Assembly: GCF_002211105.1 (NCBI RefSeq)
Contig: NZ_JPUA01000005.1
Span: 42,065 to 106,064 of the forward strand
Source of the DNA: Halomonas campaniensis
GTDB taxonomy: Bacteria; Pseudomonadota; Gammaproteobacteria; Pseudomonadales; Halomonadaceae
Length of the DNA: 64,000 bases
Direction: 5' to 3'
The notes under the pieces are model-generated. The model saw only the letters and a program-made list of their open reading frames with translations, did no database searches and was not told where the DNA came from. Positions within the stretch are counted from its first letter, which is position 1, and each line of letters starts with the position of its first letter. Position numbers and translations under genes: made by a program. Shown here piece by piece: positions 1 to 8,533 of this stretch.

Positions 1-1
1 C

Positions 2-688
2 GTCGCTGAGCATGCGGTTACATTAATGCTTACTACGTTGCGAAGGATTCCAGCCACAATGCAGCTGATGCACAAGGGGAAATGGCGGCCTGATCTGGAT
101 GAGATGTCCTATTCAGAGCTATACAATAAAACTGTCGGCATTGTCGGGTTAGGCAATATCGGGCGCTGGATCGGAAAAATCGTACACCATGGCTTCGGTG
201 CCAACGTTGTCTATTATGACAACGCGGAGATTCCCCTGACCGTCTCCGAGCTCATACCGGCCCGCGCTGTTTCGTTGGACGAATTGATGACTCTGTCCGA
301 CATCGTATGCCTGTGTGTTCCACTGAATTCACAATCCGACAAGATGATAGGAAGCAAGCAACTGGCCATGATGAAGCGTAGCAGTGTTCTTGTGAACGTC
401 GGTCGTGGGGAGGTTGTAGACGAGGCCGCGCTCATCGAATGCTTGCGCGAAGATCAAATCGCGGGGGCAGGTCTCGATGTCTTTATGAAAGAACCTTTAG
501 ACATAGGCAGTGAACTACTGTCTTTAGAGCAAGTTGTGTGCACGCCCCATATGGCCGGAACCGGATGGGAAAACGTCGAACGTAGAATCGCGACTGTCTG
601 GCAGAATATTGACACAGTCTTGCGTGGCGGTATTCCGAGCGGAGTCGTCACGGAGTCAAAGCGTGCAGAAAACTTACTGCCGTCTTAG
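2..688 (+). CDS. D-2-hydroxyacid dehydrogenase, 5'-truncated by the window edge
   Basis: NAD(P)-dependent D-isomer-specific 2-hydroxyacid dehydrogenase, which interconverts 2-oxoacids and D-2-hydroxyacids. The reading frame is open to the window edge and begins VAEHAVTLML, the usual helix before the nucleotide-binding domain, so the true start lies upstream. The Rossmann motif GLGNIGRWIG is present. The catalytic Arg (NVGRGEVVDE), Glu (LDVFMKEPL) and His (TPHMAGTG) of the family are all visible. The substrate cannot be deduced; phosphoglycerate dehydrogenase-like or glyoxylate/hydroxypyruvate reductase-like activities are possible. It lies in the AT-richer accessory part of the window. Confidence 0.85.
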   Translation, partial: VAEHAVTLMLTTLRRIPATMQLMHKGKWRPDLDEMSYSELYNKTVGIVGLGNIGRWIGKIVHHGFGANVVYYDNAEIPLTVSELIPARAVSLDELMTLSDIVCLCVPLNSQSDKMIGSKQLAMMKRSSVLVNVGRGEVVDEAALIECLREDQIAGAGLDVFMKEPLDIGSELLSLEQVVCTPHMAGTGWENVERRIATVWQNIDTVLRGGIPSGVVTESKRAENLLPS

Positions 689-697
689 GTTCCGTTT

Positions 698-736
698 ACC
701 CAGTTGCTTGCTTGAGCAAGCATTGACTGGCTGGGT
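698..736 (+). other. nested inverted repeat after the dehydrogenase gene
   Basis: Outer arms ACCCAG/CTGGGT enclose an inner hairpin GCTTGC-TTGA-GCAAGC, about 10 bases past the dehydrogenase stop codon. No T-run follows, so it is at best a weak terminator or an mRNA 3'-end structure. Confidence 0.35.
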
Positions 737-857
737 AGGCTGAGCAATAGGTCAGAGCCAGAACTGAGCAATGTAGAGCCCCTGACATTATCGCCCGCGC
801 TAAACACTAGACGCGATAGTAATCTGGGGCTAAGTGTTCTCATTGCCATTGATATAT

Positions 858-1132
858 ATAAGCGCCCTTAATCCGACAGCTACCTCATCTATCCTGACAT
901 TCTCCAGCTGATACCATCGCTATCAGGCTGGGAATGTAACCATGCTCCAACCAGAACTTAGAACTACTGGCAAAAGTCGCTGAATTCCTTTCAAATTAGC
1001 TGTTTACACGCCAAAAATTTTAGTGTGGGTTCTTTCGTCTTTCGGGATTGCTGCCGTTATGCAGTTTTATGCCATCACATAAGAGTAATGTAATAGCGGT
1101 TAGATCAAGTGGGCCGACTTAAGGGCGCTTAT
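858..1132. repeat. possible MITE-like element with 14-bp terminal inverted repeats
   Basis: The 14-mer ATAAGCGCCCTTAA at 858-871 recurs as its exact reverse complement at 1119-1132, bounding 275 bp with no convincing gene. If the true ends are at AGCGCCC, both sides are flanked by TA, as expected of a TA-targeting (IS630/mariner-type) element. No transposase fragment was recognised inside. The surrounding 691-1479 gap otherwise shows only AT-rich, gene-free DNA, including the presumed promoter region of the downstream operon. Confidence 0.4.
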
Positions 1133-1479
1133 GCTATGTTGCGTTGAACTTTGTTCTTAACATTCAGAATGTTCGACTAAAGATGGTAGTTGGCTTTATC
1201 TTTTTAAATGATGCAAATAATAAAATGAATTATCAGCTAATTCTCACGTTTTAAAAATTAATAATGATCACCAAAAAACGATGTCAAGCCATACACATAA
1301 AGTCTATACATTGAATTGTAGTTAGTGGCATAAATTCCTATAAGCATCTGTTTTTTTTGTATTTCCAGTATGCGTTCCAAGTCGGAACTCATTAGCTGAA
1401 GATTCCGACCTTTTAGGTAGTAAGTGGGTGTCTTAGATTTTGGAGCAACTTCAATAACAAGTCCGAAAGAGATACTGCA

Positions 1480-2427
1480 ATGCAAAAAATACCAAGAGGC
1501 AAAGCCGTTATCAACGAGGTGGGATTACGTGATGGGCTACAAAGCATCAACCTCATTTTACCAACCGATAAAAAACTCGAATGGATTCATGATGCCTATG
1601 AAGCCGGTATGCGTGAAATGGAAGTTGGTTCCTTTGTACCACCCAAGCTGATGCCTCAGTTGGCGGATACGGCGGAGCTAGTGGCCTACGCCAAGACTCT
1701 TCCTGAGTTATTCGTATCTGTACTTGTTCCAAACCTCAAAGGTGCCGAGCGAGCCATTGCTAGTGGCGCAGACCTAATGATATTGCCTATTTCAGCCAGT
1801 CACGAGCATAGCTTAGCCAACGTGCGGAAGAGTCCTGACGAGATGATTACCGAGCTGGCTCGTATTAAGGAGGCAAAAGAGGCAGCGGGTTCCGGAATAT
1901 TGATAGAAGCAGGCATTGGCACAGCGTTTGGCTGCACATTGCAAGGGAATGTAGAAAATTCTGAAGTGCTTCGCTTAATGAAGGCAGCACTGGAGGTCGG
2001 TGCTGACCGCGTCAGTATGGCGGACACCGTAGGCTACGCCGATCCAGCCATGGTGCGTGATCTGTTTGGTCAAGCGGTGGAGCTAGCGGGTGACAAATGC
2101 TGGCGAGCGCACTTTCACGATACTCGGGGATTAGCATTGGCCAATGCCTATGCCGCGCTTGAGGTAGGTATTACTCGCTTTGATGCTTCTCTAGCAGGAA
2201 TCGGTGGTTGTCCACACGCGCCAGGCGCAAGTGGCAATGTGGCCTCAGAAGATTTGGCCTTCATGCTCAGTAGTATGGGTTATGAGACAAAAGTGGACAT
2301 AACCAAACTGCTAACACTTAGGCAAAAGTTGGCGAATTGGCTTAAGGGAGAGCAGGTGCACGGCACACTCTGGAAAGCAGGGCTACCGAAGACGTTTCAC
2401 TCAAAGCGCCAACTTGCTGACGTTTAA
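1480..2427 (+). CDS. HMG-CoA lyase family enzyme (3-hydroxy-3-methylglutaryl-CoA / citramalyl-CoA-type lyase)
   Basis: A 315-residue DRE-TIM metallolyase. HMG-CoA lyases cleave HMG-CoA to acetoacetate and acetyl-CoA; close relatives cleave other 3-hydroxyacyl-CoA dicarboxylates. The N-terminal EVGLRDGLQ (catalytic Arg17-Asp18), the metal ligands in HFHDTRG (His211, His213) and the signature GGCPHAPGASGNVASEDL with catalytic Cys244 are all present. Length matches the family. It is the first gene of a likely operon with a CoA-transferase, a TRAP transporter and a gamma-carbonic-anhydrase-like gene, which points to import, CoA activation and cleavage of one branched hydroxy-dicarboxylic acid. 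The exact substrate (3-hydroxy-3-methylglutarate, citramalate or similar) is inferred. Confidence 0.85.
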   Translation: MQKIPRGKAVINEVGLRDGLQSINLILPTDKKLEWIHDAYEAGMREMEVGSFVPPKLMPQLADTAELVAYAKTLPELFVSVLVPNLKGAERAIASGADLMILPISASHEHSLANVRKSPDEMITELARIKEAKEAAGSGILIEAGIGTAFGCTLQGNVENSEVLRLMKAALEVGADRVSMADTVGYADPAMVRDLFGQAVELAGDKCWRAHFHDTRGLALANAYAALEVGITRFDASLAGIGGCPHAPGASGNVASEDLAFMLSSMGYETKVDITKLLTLRQKLANWLKGEQVHGTLWKAGLPKTFHSKRQLADV

Positions 2428-2437
2428 CGAGGCTATT

Positions 2438-3595
2438 ATGAGCAACACTATTGCGAACACTGCAGTTCTTCCTCTAGAAGGCATCCGGGTCATCGAGTTT
2501 AGCCACATGGTCATGGGGCCTACCTGCGGCATGATTTTGGCGGATCTAGGCGCAGAAGTTATTAAGATCGAGCCGCCGAGCGGTGATAAGACACGACAGA
2601 TGACCGGCCTGGGTATGGGGTTTTTCCGTACTTATAACCGTAACAAGAAAAGTGTAGTGCTTGACATAAAGTCTTCAGAAGGTAAAGCAAGTCTTTTAGC
2701 GCTGCTAGCCGAATCCGATGTCATGATTGAGAATTTTCGACCGGGGCTGATGGACTCGCTGGGGCTAGGCTACCAAGCGTTGTCACAGCAGTTTCCCGAG
2801 CTCATCTATGTTTCGCATAAAGGATTTCTGCCTGGGCCTTACGAGAATCGTCTGGCTCTTGATGAAGTCGTTCAGATGATGGGAGGGCTAGCCTACATGA
2901 CCGGCCCAGAAGGCCGTCCATTACGCGCAGGAGCCTCCGTAAACGATATTATGGGCGGTATGTTTGGAGCGATTGGCGTCCTTGCGGCTCTTATGCAACG
3001 CGGAAAAACCGGGAGTGGCCAGGAAATTCAGAGCGCCCTGTTTGAAAACTGTGTTTTTCTCTCCGCTTCGCACATGCAGCAGGTTGCAATGTCTGGAGAA
3101 GTGCCGCCTCCGATGCCATCTCGTGTCTCCCCTTGGACAATATATGACGTATTCACTCTAGACAATGATGAACAGTTGTTTATCGGGGCCGTTAGCGACA
3201 AGCAGTGGAAAATCCTGTGTAACGTTCTGGATCGACAAGACCTCCTTGACGATCCAACACTGCAGAAAAACGAGCAGCGACTCAAGGTTCGTGATGGTCT
3301 TTTGAGAACTCTAGGTGAGACCCTCAAGCACCATGATATTGATGAACTCTCAGCGAAGCTAGATGCCGCAGGCTTGCCTTATGCGCCCATTACACGCCCC
3401 GATGAGTTGCTGCAAGACGAGCACCTGAAGGCGAGCGGTGGGTTGGTGCCTATGCAAACTGATGATGGCGGCACCACTGACGTCGTGCTACTGCCTTTAA
3501 TGATGGGTGGTAAGCGCCCTCAAGTACGTCACCCACTGCCTAAAGTGGGAGAACATACTGAGGAAGTGCTAGGTAAACTTAATATTACTGCATAA
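2438..3595 (+). CDS. class III (CaiB/BaiF) CoA-transferase
   Basis: A 385-residue family III CoA-transferase, which moves CoA between a thioester donor and a free acid through an aspartyl-CoA intermediate. It has the N-terminal GIRVIEFSH and LADLGAEVIKIEPPSGD signatures, RNKKSVVLDIK, and the conserved Asp region ALDEVVQMMGG (about Asp142). The start was placed at the ATG with a CGAGG ribosome-binding site rather than at an upstream in-frame ATG inside the lyase gene. Spacing to the lyase stop is 10 bases, so the two are almost certainly co-transcribed. Its likely role is to activate the imported acid, with succinyl-CoA as a plausible donor by analogy with SUGCT-type relatives; this is inference. 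Confidence 0.85.
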   Translation: MSNTIANTAVLPLEGIRVIEFSHMVMGPTCGMILADLGAEVIKIEPPSGDKTRQMTGLGMGFFRTYNRNKKSVVLDIKSSEGKASLLALLAESDVMIENFRPGLMDSLGLGYQALSQQFPELIYVSHKGFLPGPYENRLALDEVVQMMGGLAYMTGPEGRPLRAGASVNDIMGGMFGAIGVLAALMQRGKTGSGQEIQSALFENCVFLSASHMQQVAMSGEVPPPMPSRVSPWTIYDVFTLDNDEQLFIGAVSDKQWKILCNVLDRQDLLDDPTLQKNEQRLKVRDGLLRTLGETLKHHDIDELSAKLDAAGLPYAPITRPDELLQDEHLKASGGLVPMQTDDGGTTDVVLLPLMMGGKRPQVRHPLPKVGEHTEEVLGKLNITA

Positions 3596-3653
3596 GATCA
3601 TATTTAACTGCAGGCCAATTATTCATAAAACACAACGATAAGTGGAGAACACA

Positions 3654-4643
3654 ATGAAAACAACTCTCAAAACCCTTGTTGCCGCCGTTGCAATCACCAG
3701 CTCACTCAATATTGCTTCGGCTGCTGACTATACCATGCGCCTCGCGCATCAATTGCCTGGCTCACATCATGTTGCGCAAGCTATCGAAGCCTTTGCTGAT
3801 GAAGTAGAGAGTGAGAGCGATGGTCGCATTGAGGTTGAAGTATTTGGTGGTGCTCAGCTCTACGAACCAACAGAATTTCATGCTGCTGTTGCGCGCGGTC
3901 ACATAGAGGCGGCATCAATTGTCAACCTGCTATGGGGTGGTACCATTCCTGAAATGCAGGTATTTAACATTCCTTATCTGATGACCAGTAGCCACCAGCT
4001 TGAACAATTTCCAGCCTCCGAAGCAGCGGAAATGCTGAATAACAAAATGGCATCTAAGGGAGTCAAGAATTTAGCCTGGTTGTTAGACGCCAATAATGCG
4101 GTTTTCACTTCCTCCGATAATCCCCTAATCGCTCCAGAAGATTTTCAAGGAATTAAGATTCGCGGATTGAGCCGTGTATTTGATGCCGGTCTAATCGCTA
4201 TGGGAGCTTCGCCAGCCACCATGCCTGGCTCGGAAGTCTATCAGGGGTTGCAAACGGGAGTTATCGATGCTGCCGTCACTAGTGCTGATGCAGTCTATTC
4301 GCGACGCTACTTCGAAGTTCAGGACTACGCAGTAGCTTCCAACCTGATTACTGTCTATCAGAACATAATCGTTAATCCACAATGGTGGTCAACCCTGCCC
4401 GAAGACCTTCAGAGTTTGGTCGAGTCAGCGGCGTCTAATGCAGCGGGTGTGCTGTTACCCAAAACAGATGAAATCGATCCTGCTGGGATCGCTAAATTGA
4501 AAGAGAATAACATGCAGGTCACGCTACTTTCAGATGATCAGGTTGAGGCCCTCAGTACTGCGATGCAACCAGCTGTTGAGGAAGCATTCATCGAGAGTAC
4601 CGACGATGGTGAAAAGTTGATTGAACTAATTAAGCAACTTTGA
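3654..4643 (+). CDS. dctP: TRAP transporter substrate-binding protein (DctP family)
   Basis: Periplasmic solute-binding subunit of a tripartite ATP-independent transporter, 329 residues. A typical Sec signal peptide (MKTTLKTLVAAVAITSS) ends at ASA/ADY. The mature domain carries TRAP-type features such as LAHQLPGSHHVAQAIEAFADEV, FGGAQLY and IPYLMTSSHQLEQF. The start used follows GTGGAG at good spacing; a more upstream in-frame ATG lacks one and would spoil the signal peptide. A strong hairpin follows in the gap before dctQ. The ligand is probably an organic acid anion, given the CoA-transferase and lyase genes upstream. Confidence 0.92.
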   Translation: MKTTLKTLVAAVAITSSLNIASAADYTMRLAHQLPGSHHVAQAIEAFADEVESESDGRIEVEVFGGAQLYEPTEFHAAVARGHIEAASIVNLLWGGTIPEMQVFNIPYLMTSSHQLEQFPASEAAEMLNNKMASKGVKNLAWLLDANNAVFTSSDNPLIAPEDFQGIKIRGLSRVFDAGLIAMGASPATMPGSEVYQGLQTGVIDAAVTSADAVYSRRYFEVQDYAVASNLITVYQNIIVNPQWWSTLPEDLQSLVESAASNAAGVLLPKTDEIDPAGIAKLKENNMQVTLLSDDQVEALSTAMQPAVEEAFIESTDDGEKLIELIKQL

Positions 4644-4675
4644 ACTACTAAGGTGCATTTAATCTTGATGTGTGT

Positions 4676-4700
4676 GGCAGGAGGAGGTTTTCCTCCTGCC
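4676..4700 (+). promoter_or_regulatory. intercistronic hairpin between dctP and dctQ
   Basis: A perfect 10-bp stem (GGCAGGAGGA with TCCTCCTGCC) closes a 5-base loop in the 103-base gap after dctP. No T-run follows, so it is more likely an mRNA-stabilising or partial attenuation element, giving more binding protein than membrane subunits, than a full terminator. Confidence 0.6.
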
Positions 4701-4746
4701 TCAACAACAGTCGGCACGGTGATGGTGCTCTCCTGAAGGATAAGTT

Positions 4747-5325
4747 ATGAATAAACATACAAGACCCGCCACGGGTGAGGCAGAAGTCTTTCAGCCACCA
4801 ATGGTAAGTAGATGGTTGAGTAAGTTGGTGTATTGGGTGACCACCGTTGCTATGGCCATATCGGCAGCCGGAGTATTGGTCGCGTTAGCGCTGATAAGTT
4901 ACGCAGTACTAGCACGCTATGTACTAGGGCAACCCTCTATTTGGATTAACGACGTAGTGACCTTCATTCTGGTCGGTATTGTAATGTTCGGCACCGCAGC
5001 TGCTCTTCGAGAAGGTCGTCATTTGGGCGTTGATCTGTTTACAGAGCGCCTCCATGGTCGATACCAGCGCTGGTCTCAGGCCTGGTCAATGCTTGCCGTA
5101 CTTTTAGTCTCGCTCTACTTGATAGTAGACGGGTGGCAGACCGCCATGTTTTCAAAAATGCTAGGCATGACGACGTTAGGGTTTGTAGAGATCCCTCTTT
5201 TCTGGCTGCAATTACTGATTCCCTTGGGTGGCTTGATGCTATTTCTAGTATGCCTGGATTCCTTGCTACGCTTGTTCTGCGGTGGTGATGCTTTCGTTGA
5301 TTCATGTCAGGAACGGGAGCTCTGA
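4747..5325 (+). CDS. dctQ: TRAP transporter small permease (DctQ family)
   Basis: A 192-residue membrane protein with four predicted transmembrane segments (roughly residues 30-58, 68-88, 110-132 and 146-170). It has the DctQ-type pattern of a short cytoplasmic N-terminus and a loop with ALREGRHLGVDLF. It partners the large permease DctM encoded 2 bases downstream and the periplasmic receptor upstream. A ribosome-binding site AAGGAT precedes the ATG. Confidence 0.9.
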   Translation: MNKHTRPATGEAEVFQPPMVSRWLSKLVYWVTTVAMAISAAGVLVALALISYAVLARYVLGQPSIWINDVVTFILVGIVMFGTAAALREGRHLGVDLFTERLHGRYQRWSQAWSMLAVLLVSLYLIVDGWQTAMFSKMLGMTTLGFVEIPLFWLQLLIPLGGLMLFLVCLDSLLRLFCGGDAFVDSCQEREL

Positions 5326-5327
5326 GC

Positions 5328-6611
5328 ATGATGACAATACTGTTCATTCTACTTGGCTTGATTTTACTGTTGTTTACCGGATTACCCATCTTTGCCGGTT
5401 TGTCGATGTTTGGTGCCGCTTTGCTTGCAGGAACGCCTGGCTCCTTAGGTGGCCTTACTGAGATCGTTTTTAATAAAGTCAGTATGTATGTGCTTCTGGC
5501 GATTCCTCTATTCGCCTATATGGCGCATATCATGATTCGTGGTCGCATTGTTGATGACCTTTACGATACCGCCTATACATTGACTCGCCATCTGCCTGGC
5601 GGTGTTGGTATCGCTACAATTATCGCGTGCATGATCTTCTCAGCCATATCCGGCTCTAGCGTAGCGACAGCTTTAACAATTGGCGCGGTGGCAATTCCAC
5701 AGATGATTCGCTATGGCTATGATCCTAAAGTTGCTTATGGCCTAGTAGCCGCTGGCGGTACACTTGGTATCCTGATTCCGCCCTCTGGTCCAATGATTAT
5801 CTATGGTGTTGCCACGGATACCTCTATTGGCGGGCTATTCATGGCGGGTCTGTTTCCTGGACTTATGCTGGCCGGTATATTTATGGTCGCGACATCCTTT
5901 CATCAACGTCACGCCAAACGTGCCCAGCGGGCTACCCTTAATGAAGCTATTTCTGCGATACGCAAATCAGGTTGGGCAATTGCGTTACCTACCATGGTAT
6001 TAAGCGGAATGTACTTAGGTGTCTTTACTGCTACTGAAGCGGCGGCTATTGGTGCAACACTGGCGCTGTTGATCGGTTTGTTGGTGTATCGCAGCATTGG
6101 TTTGCGTGAGATATGGTCTTCAGCCATTGATGCCAGCCGCACTTCCGCTATGTTGTTTATGATCCTGGCAGGCGCCGCTATCTTTAGCCATGCGTTGACT
6201 AAGATGATGATCCCACAGCAGATTGTGGAGTTTGTCTTGGATGTTGATTTGGGGGTTTATGGCTTCCTAATACTCATGATGCTCATGATCTTTATACTCG
6301 GAATGTTCCTAGAATCCATTGCGATTATTCTGATCACTTCTCCTGTCGTCATGCCTGTTCTAGCGCTGTTGGATATAAACCCAATCTGGTACGGAGTACT
6401 GCTCGTTATCAATTTGGAACTCGCGATGATTACGCCACCCGTGGGAATGAATTTGTTCACTATTAAGGCAGTGACTAACGCACCGATCGGACAGATTATT
6501 CGTGGCGCGGCACCCTTTGTATTATTGATGATATTTGGGTTAGCACTGGTGTTGATTTTCCCCCAGATAGCGATGTGGCTGCCGAACAGTATGCTTAGTG
6601 CAGGCAACTAA
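5328..6611 (+). CDS. dctM: TRAP transporter large permease (DctM family)
   Basis: The 427-residue ion-coupled translocation subunit of the TRAP system, with about a dozen hydrophobic helices. Family motifs include [48 protein letters not shown] and [15 protein letters not shown]. The ATG at 5328 is preceded by GGGAG inside the end of dctQ. An alternative start at 5304 overlaps dctQ and is less likely. Together with dctP and dctQ it makes a complete sodium-dependent organic acid importer. Confidence 0.93.
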   Translation: MMTILFILLGLILLLFTGLPIFAGLSMFGAALLAGTPGSLGGLTEIVFNKVSMYVLLAIPLFAYMAHIMIRGRIVDDLYDTAYTLTRHLPGGVGIATIIACMIFSAISGSSVATALTIGAVAIPQMIRYGYDPKVAYGLVAAGGTLGILIPPSGPMIIYGVATDTSIGGLFMAGLFPGLMLAGIFMVATSFHQRHAKRAQRATLNEAISAIRKSGWAIALPTMVLSGMYLGVFTATEAAAIGATLALLIGLLVYRSIGLREIWSSAIDASRTSAMLFMILAGAAIFSHALTKMMIPQQIVEFVLDVDLGVYGFLILMMLMIFILGMFLESIAIILITSPVVMPVLALLDINPIWYGVLLVINLELAMITPPVGMNLFTIKAVTNAPIGQIIRGAAPFVLLMIFGLALVLIFPQIAMWLPNSMLSAGN

Positions 6612-6640
6612 TAGTTCATAATAAGAGGTGGAGTAACTCT

Positions 6641-7165
6641 ATGTCGATTTACCGATATGATGGGGTAGAGCCCGATATTCATACCGCCACTTATGTGGCG
6701 GATACAGCAGACGTTATCGGCTATGTTACTTTAGCGAAAGGCAGTAGCGTTTGGTATCAAGCTGTCCTGCGAGGAGATAACGAGCAGATTGAAATTGGTG
6801 AGAATAGCAACGTTCAAGAGGGTGCGGTTTTACACACCGACCCCGGCTATCCCATGAAGGTAGGTAGAGGTGTCACCATTGGCCACCAAGCTATGTTGCA
6901 TGGTTGCACAGTAGGAGATGGCTCCTTAATCGGCATCCAGGCGGTTATTTTAAATGGCGCTATCATTGGCAAGAATTGCCTTGTCGGGGCGGGCGCTGTG
7001 GTAACAGAGGGAAAAGAGTTTCCTGATAATTCACTGATCATTGGGGCGCCAGCTAAAGTGCTGCGTCAACTCAGTGATGAAGCCATTGTGGCGATGAAAG
7101 AAAATGCTAACCATTATATTGAAAGAGCGCAGCTGCACAAAGATAAGTTAGAAAAAATCGGTTAA
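6641..7165 (+). CDS. gamma-carbonic anhydrase / PaaY-CaiE-like hexapeptide protein
   Basis: A 174-residue left-handed beta-helix protein of the gamma-class carbonic anhydrase family. Repeating hexapeptides run from about residue 15 to 135. The three zinc-ligand histidines are in place (His65 in VLHTD, His82 in IGHQ, His87 in LHGC). A strong GGTGGAG precedes the ATG, and it lies 29 bases after dctM, so it probably belongs to the operon. Some family members accompany CoA-dependent catabolism (CaiE with carnitine, PaaY with phenylacetate; PaaY has thioesterase activity). A role in clearing dead-end CoA esters is therefore as plausible as carbonic anhydrase activity. Confidence 0.85.
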   Translation: MSIYRYDGVEPDIHTATYVADTADVIGYVTLAKGSSVWYQAVLRGDNEQIEIGENSNVQEGAVLHTDPGYPMKVGRGVTIGHQAMLHGCTVGDGSLIGIQAVILNGAIIGKNCLVGAGAVVTEGKEFPDNSLIIGAPAKVLRQLSDEAIVAMKENANHYIERAQLHKDKLEKIG

Positions 7166-7258
7166 AGCATTTTTATTTGACCATGGCGAGGCTCATCTGT
7201 AATTATGCGATTCCAGTCTCGCCCCATGTATAGTCTTATAAAATTAGAGCTAAATATT

Positions 7259-8164
7259 CTATTGATTTAAATTAGTCAAATGATCAAATAGTGCTCGTGC
7301 TGGAACACTGAGTTTTGAATAATCTCTCACGCACGCTACGAAGTTACGGGTTGCCCAAGGGTCATTTAGCGGAATTGTTTTAATGTTCATTGCTGTTTCG
7401 TACAAAGCAGCGACTTCTAGTGGAACAACAGCAATAGCAATGTTTGAGTCAGCAATTCTACAAGCTGCATCAAATGTAGTTACGTGTATTCGGAAGCGGA
7501 TGGGGCTTCCTAGAGCAGTCGCTTCTCTTTGCAACGTTAAGCTAACAAGGCTGCCTGGAAGTATCTCTACATGGTCATAAGCTAGAGTTTCTTCAAAGAA
7601 GAGGCCTGATTTGTCTGCCAATGGATGCTGAGCGTTGACGACAATGGCTAACTGGTCAGTAAGGTATGGCCGAGAATCGAGGTTTTTGGTATGAGCATCT
7701 TCCCAGCATATACCTATATCTCCACGGCCTTCTTCAATACCTCTGGTAATAAGTGAGCTGACTTTTTCCTCAAGGGTTATACGTACTTTCTCATGAGCTT
7801 GCATGAACGTACTGATTTGCTTAGGTAAAAACTGACAGATAACTGACAAGCTAGCCAATATTCTTAAATCCCCTTGCACGCCATCGCTAAACTCACTGAG
7901 CTCAGCATGCATTCTTTCAAGGGCGATAAGTGTCTCTCTAGCCGAACGTAACAAAACTTCACCAGCAGGGGTAGGGAGCGCGCCACGCTTGGTTCGCTCC
8001 AACAGCTTGACGCCTACCTGCTCTTCCAAAGCGCTCAAGCGTTTGCTAACTGCAGAGGGAACAATTGAAATTTTCTCTGCAGCTCCAGCTACGCTTCCTT
8101 CTTCACAGACAGTAATAAATATTTGAAGCGTGTGCGGATCGTAATATCTCACCAGGTACTCCAT
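7259..8164 (-). CDS. LysR-family transcriptional regulator
   Basis: A 301-residue LysR-type regulator. The N-terminal winged helix-turn-helix (FITVCEEGSVAGAAEKISIVPSAVSKRLS read across residues 16-44) is followed by the linker helix and a periplasmic-binding-protein-like effector domain. It converges with the TRAP/CoA-transferase operon and diverges from the aminotransferase gene across a 369-base gap. Either neighbour could be its target; the divergent aminotransferase is the usual geometry. The effector is unknown. The ribosome-binding site is weak. Confidence 0.9.
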   Translation of the reverse strand: MEYLVRYYDPHTLQIFITVCEEGSVAGAAEKISIVPSAVSKRLSALEEQVGVKLLERTKRGALPTPAGEVLLRSARETLIALERMHAELSEFSDGVQGDLRILASLSVICQFLPKQISTFMQAHEKVRITLEEKVSSLITRGIEEGRGDIGICWEDAHTKNLDSRPYLTDQLAIVVNAQHPLADKSGLFFEETLAYDHVEILPGSLVSLTLQREATALGSPIRFRIHVTTFDAACRIADSNIAIAVVPLEVAALYETAMNIKTIPLNDPWATRNFVACVRDYSKLSVPARALFDHLTNLNQ

Positions 8165-8533
8165 TTCTTGACTGAAGGGTGACTCAGGTCTTCTGCCGCC
8201 AACCCGTATTATGAAGAATGTGGTGAGGCGGCCTTTACATTTATCTATGAGAGTATTTCATTCAAATGCCTTTGTGGTTATTCGACTAAAGTGGCGATGC
8301 CAGTTATTTTAATGAATGCACATATCAGCACGAGGTTGTAAACAAAATTAAAATTCCGGTATGGAACCCATAAGGTGACACAACTGAACTTTTATTTAAT
8401 GTTTTGAATCGTTAGCGTAGTGAATACTAATTTTATATTTATTTTTTGGCAAAAGCCTCTGTAAGCCTGTTCTCTCTTGATGAAATGAGCAGATTATTTC
8501 AGTGGCTAACTGCTGTTTTTAACGAGAGTAATT
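8165..8533. other. divergent intergenic region between the LysR and aminotransferase genes
   Basis: 369 AT-rich bases without an open reading frame. It presumably carries both promoters and the LysR operator. No single promoter or operator stood out clearly enough to place. Confidence 0.4.

Noticed and set aside
1258..1485. A 75-residue minus-strand reading frame overlapping the lyase gene start
   Set aside because: It has no ribosome-binding site, no family resemblance, and its start lies inside the opposing lyase gene; more likely promoter-region sequence.
7166..7258. A terminator between the gamma-carbonic-anhydrase and LysR genes
   Set aside because: The only inverted repeat (GGCGAG/CTCGCC) has a loop of nearly 30 bases and no T-run.
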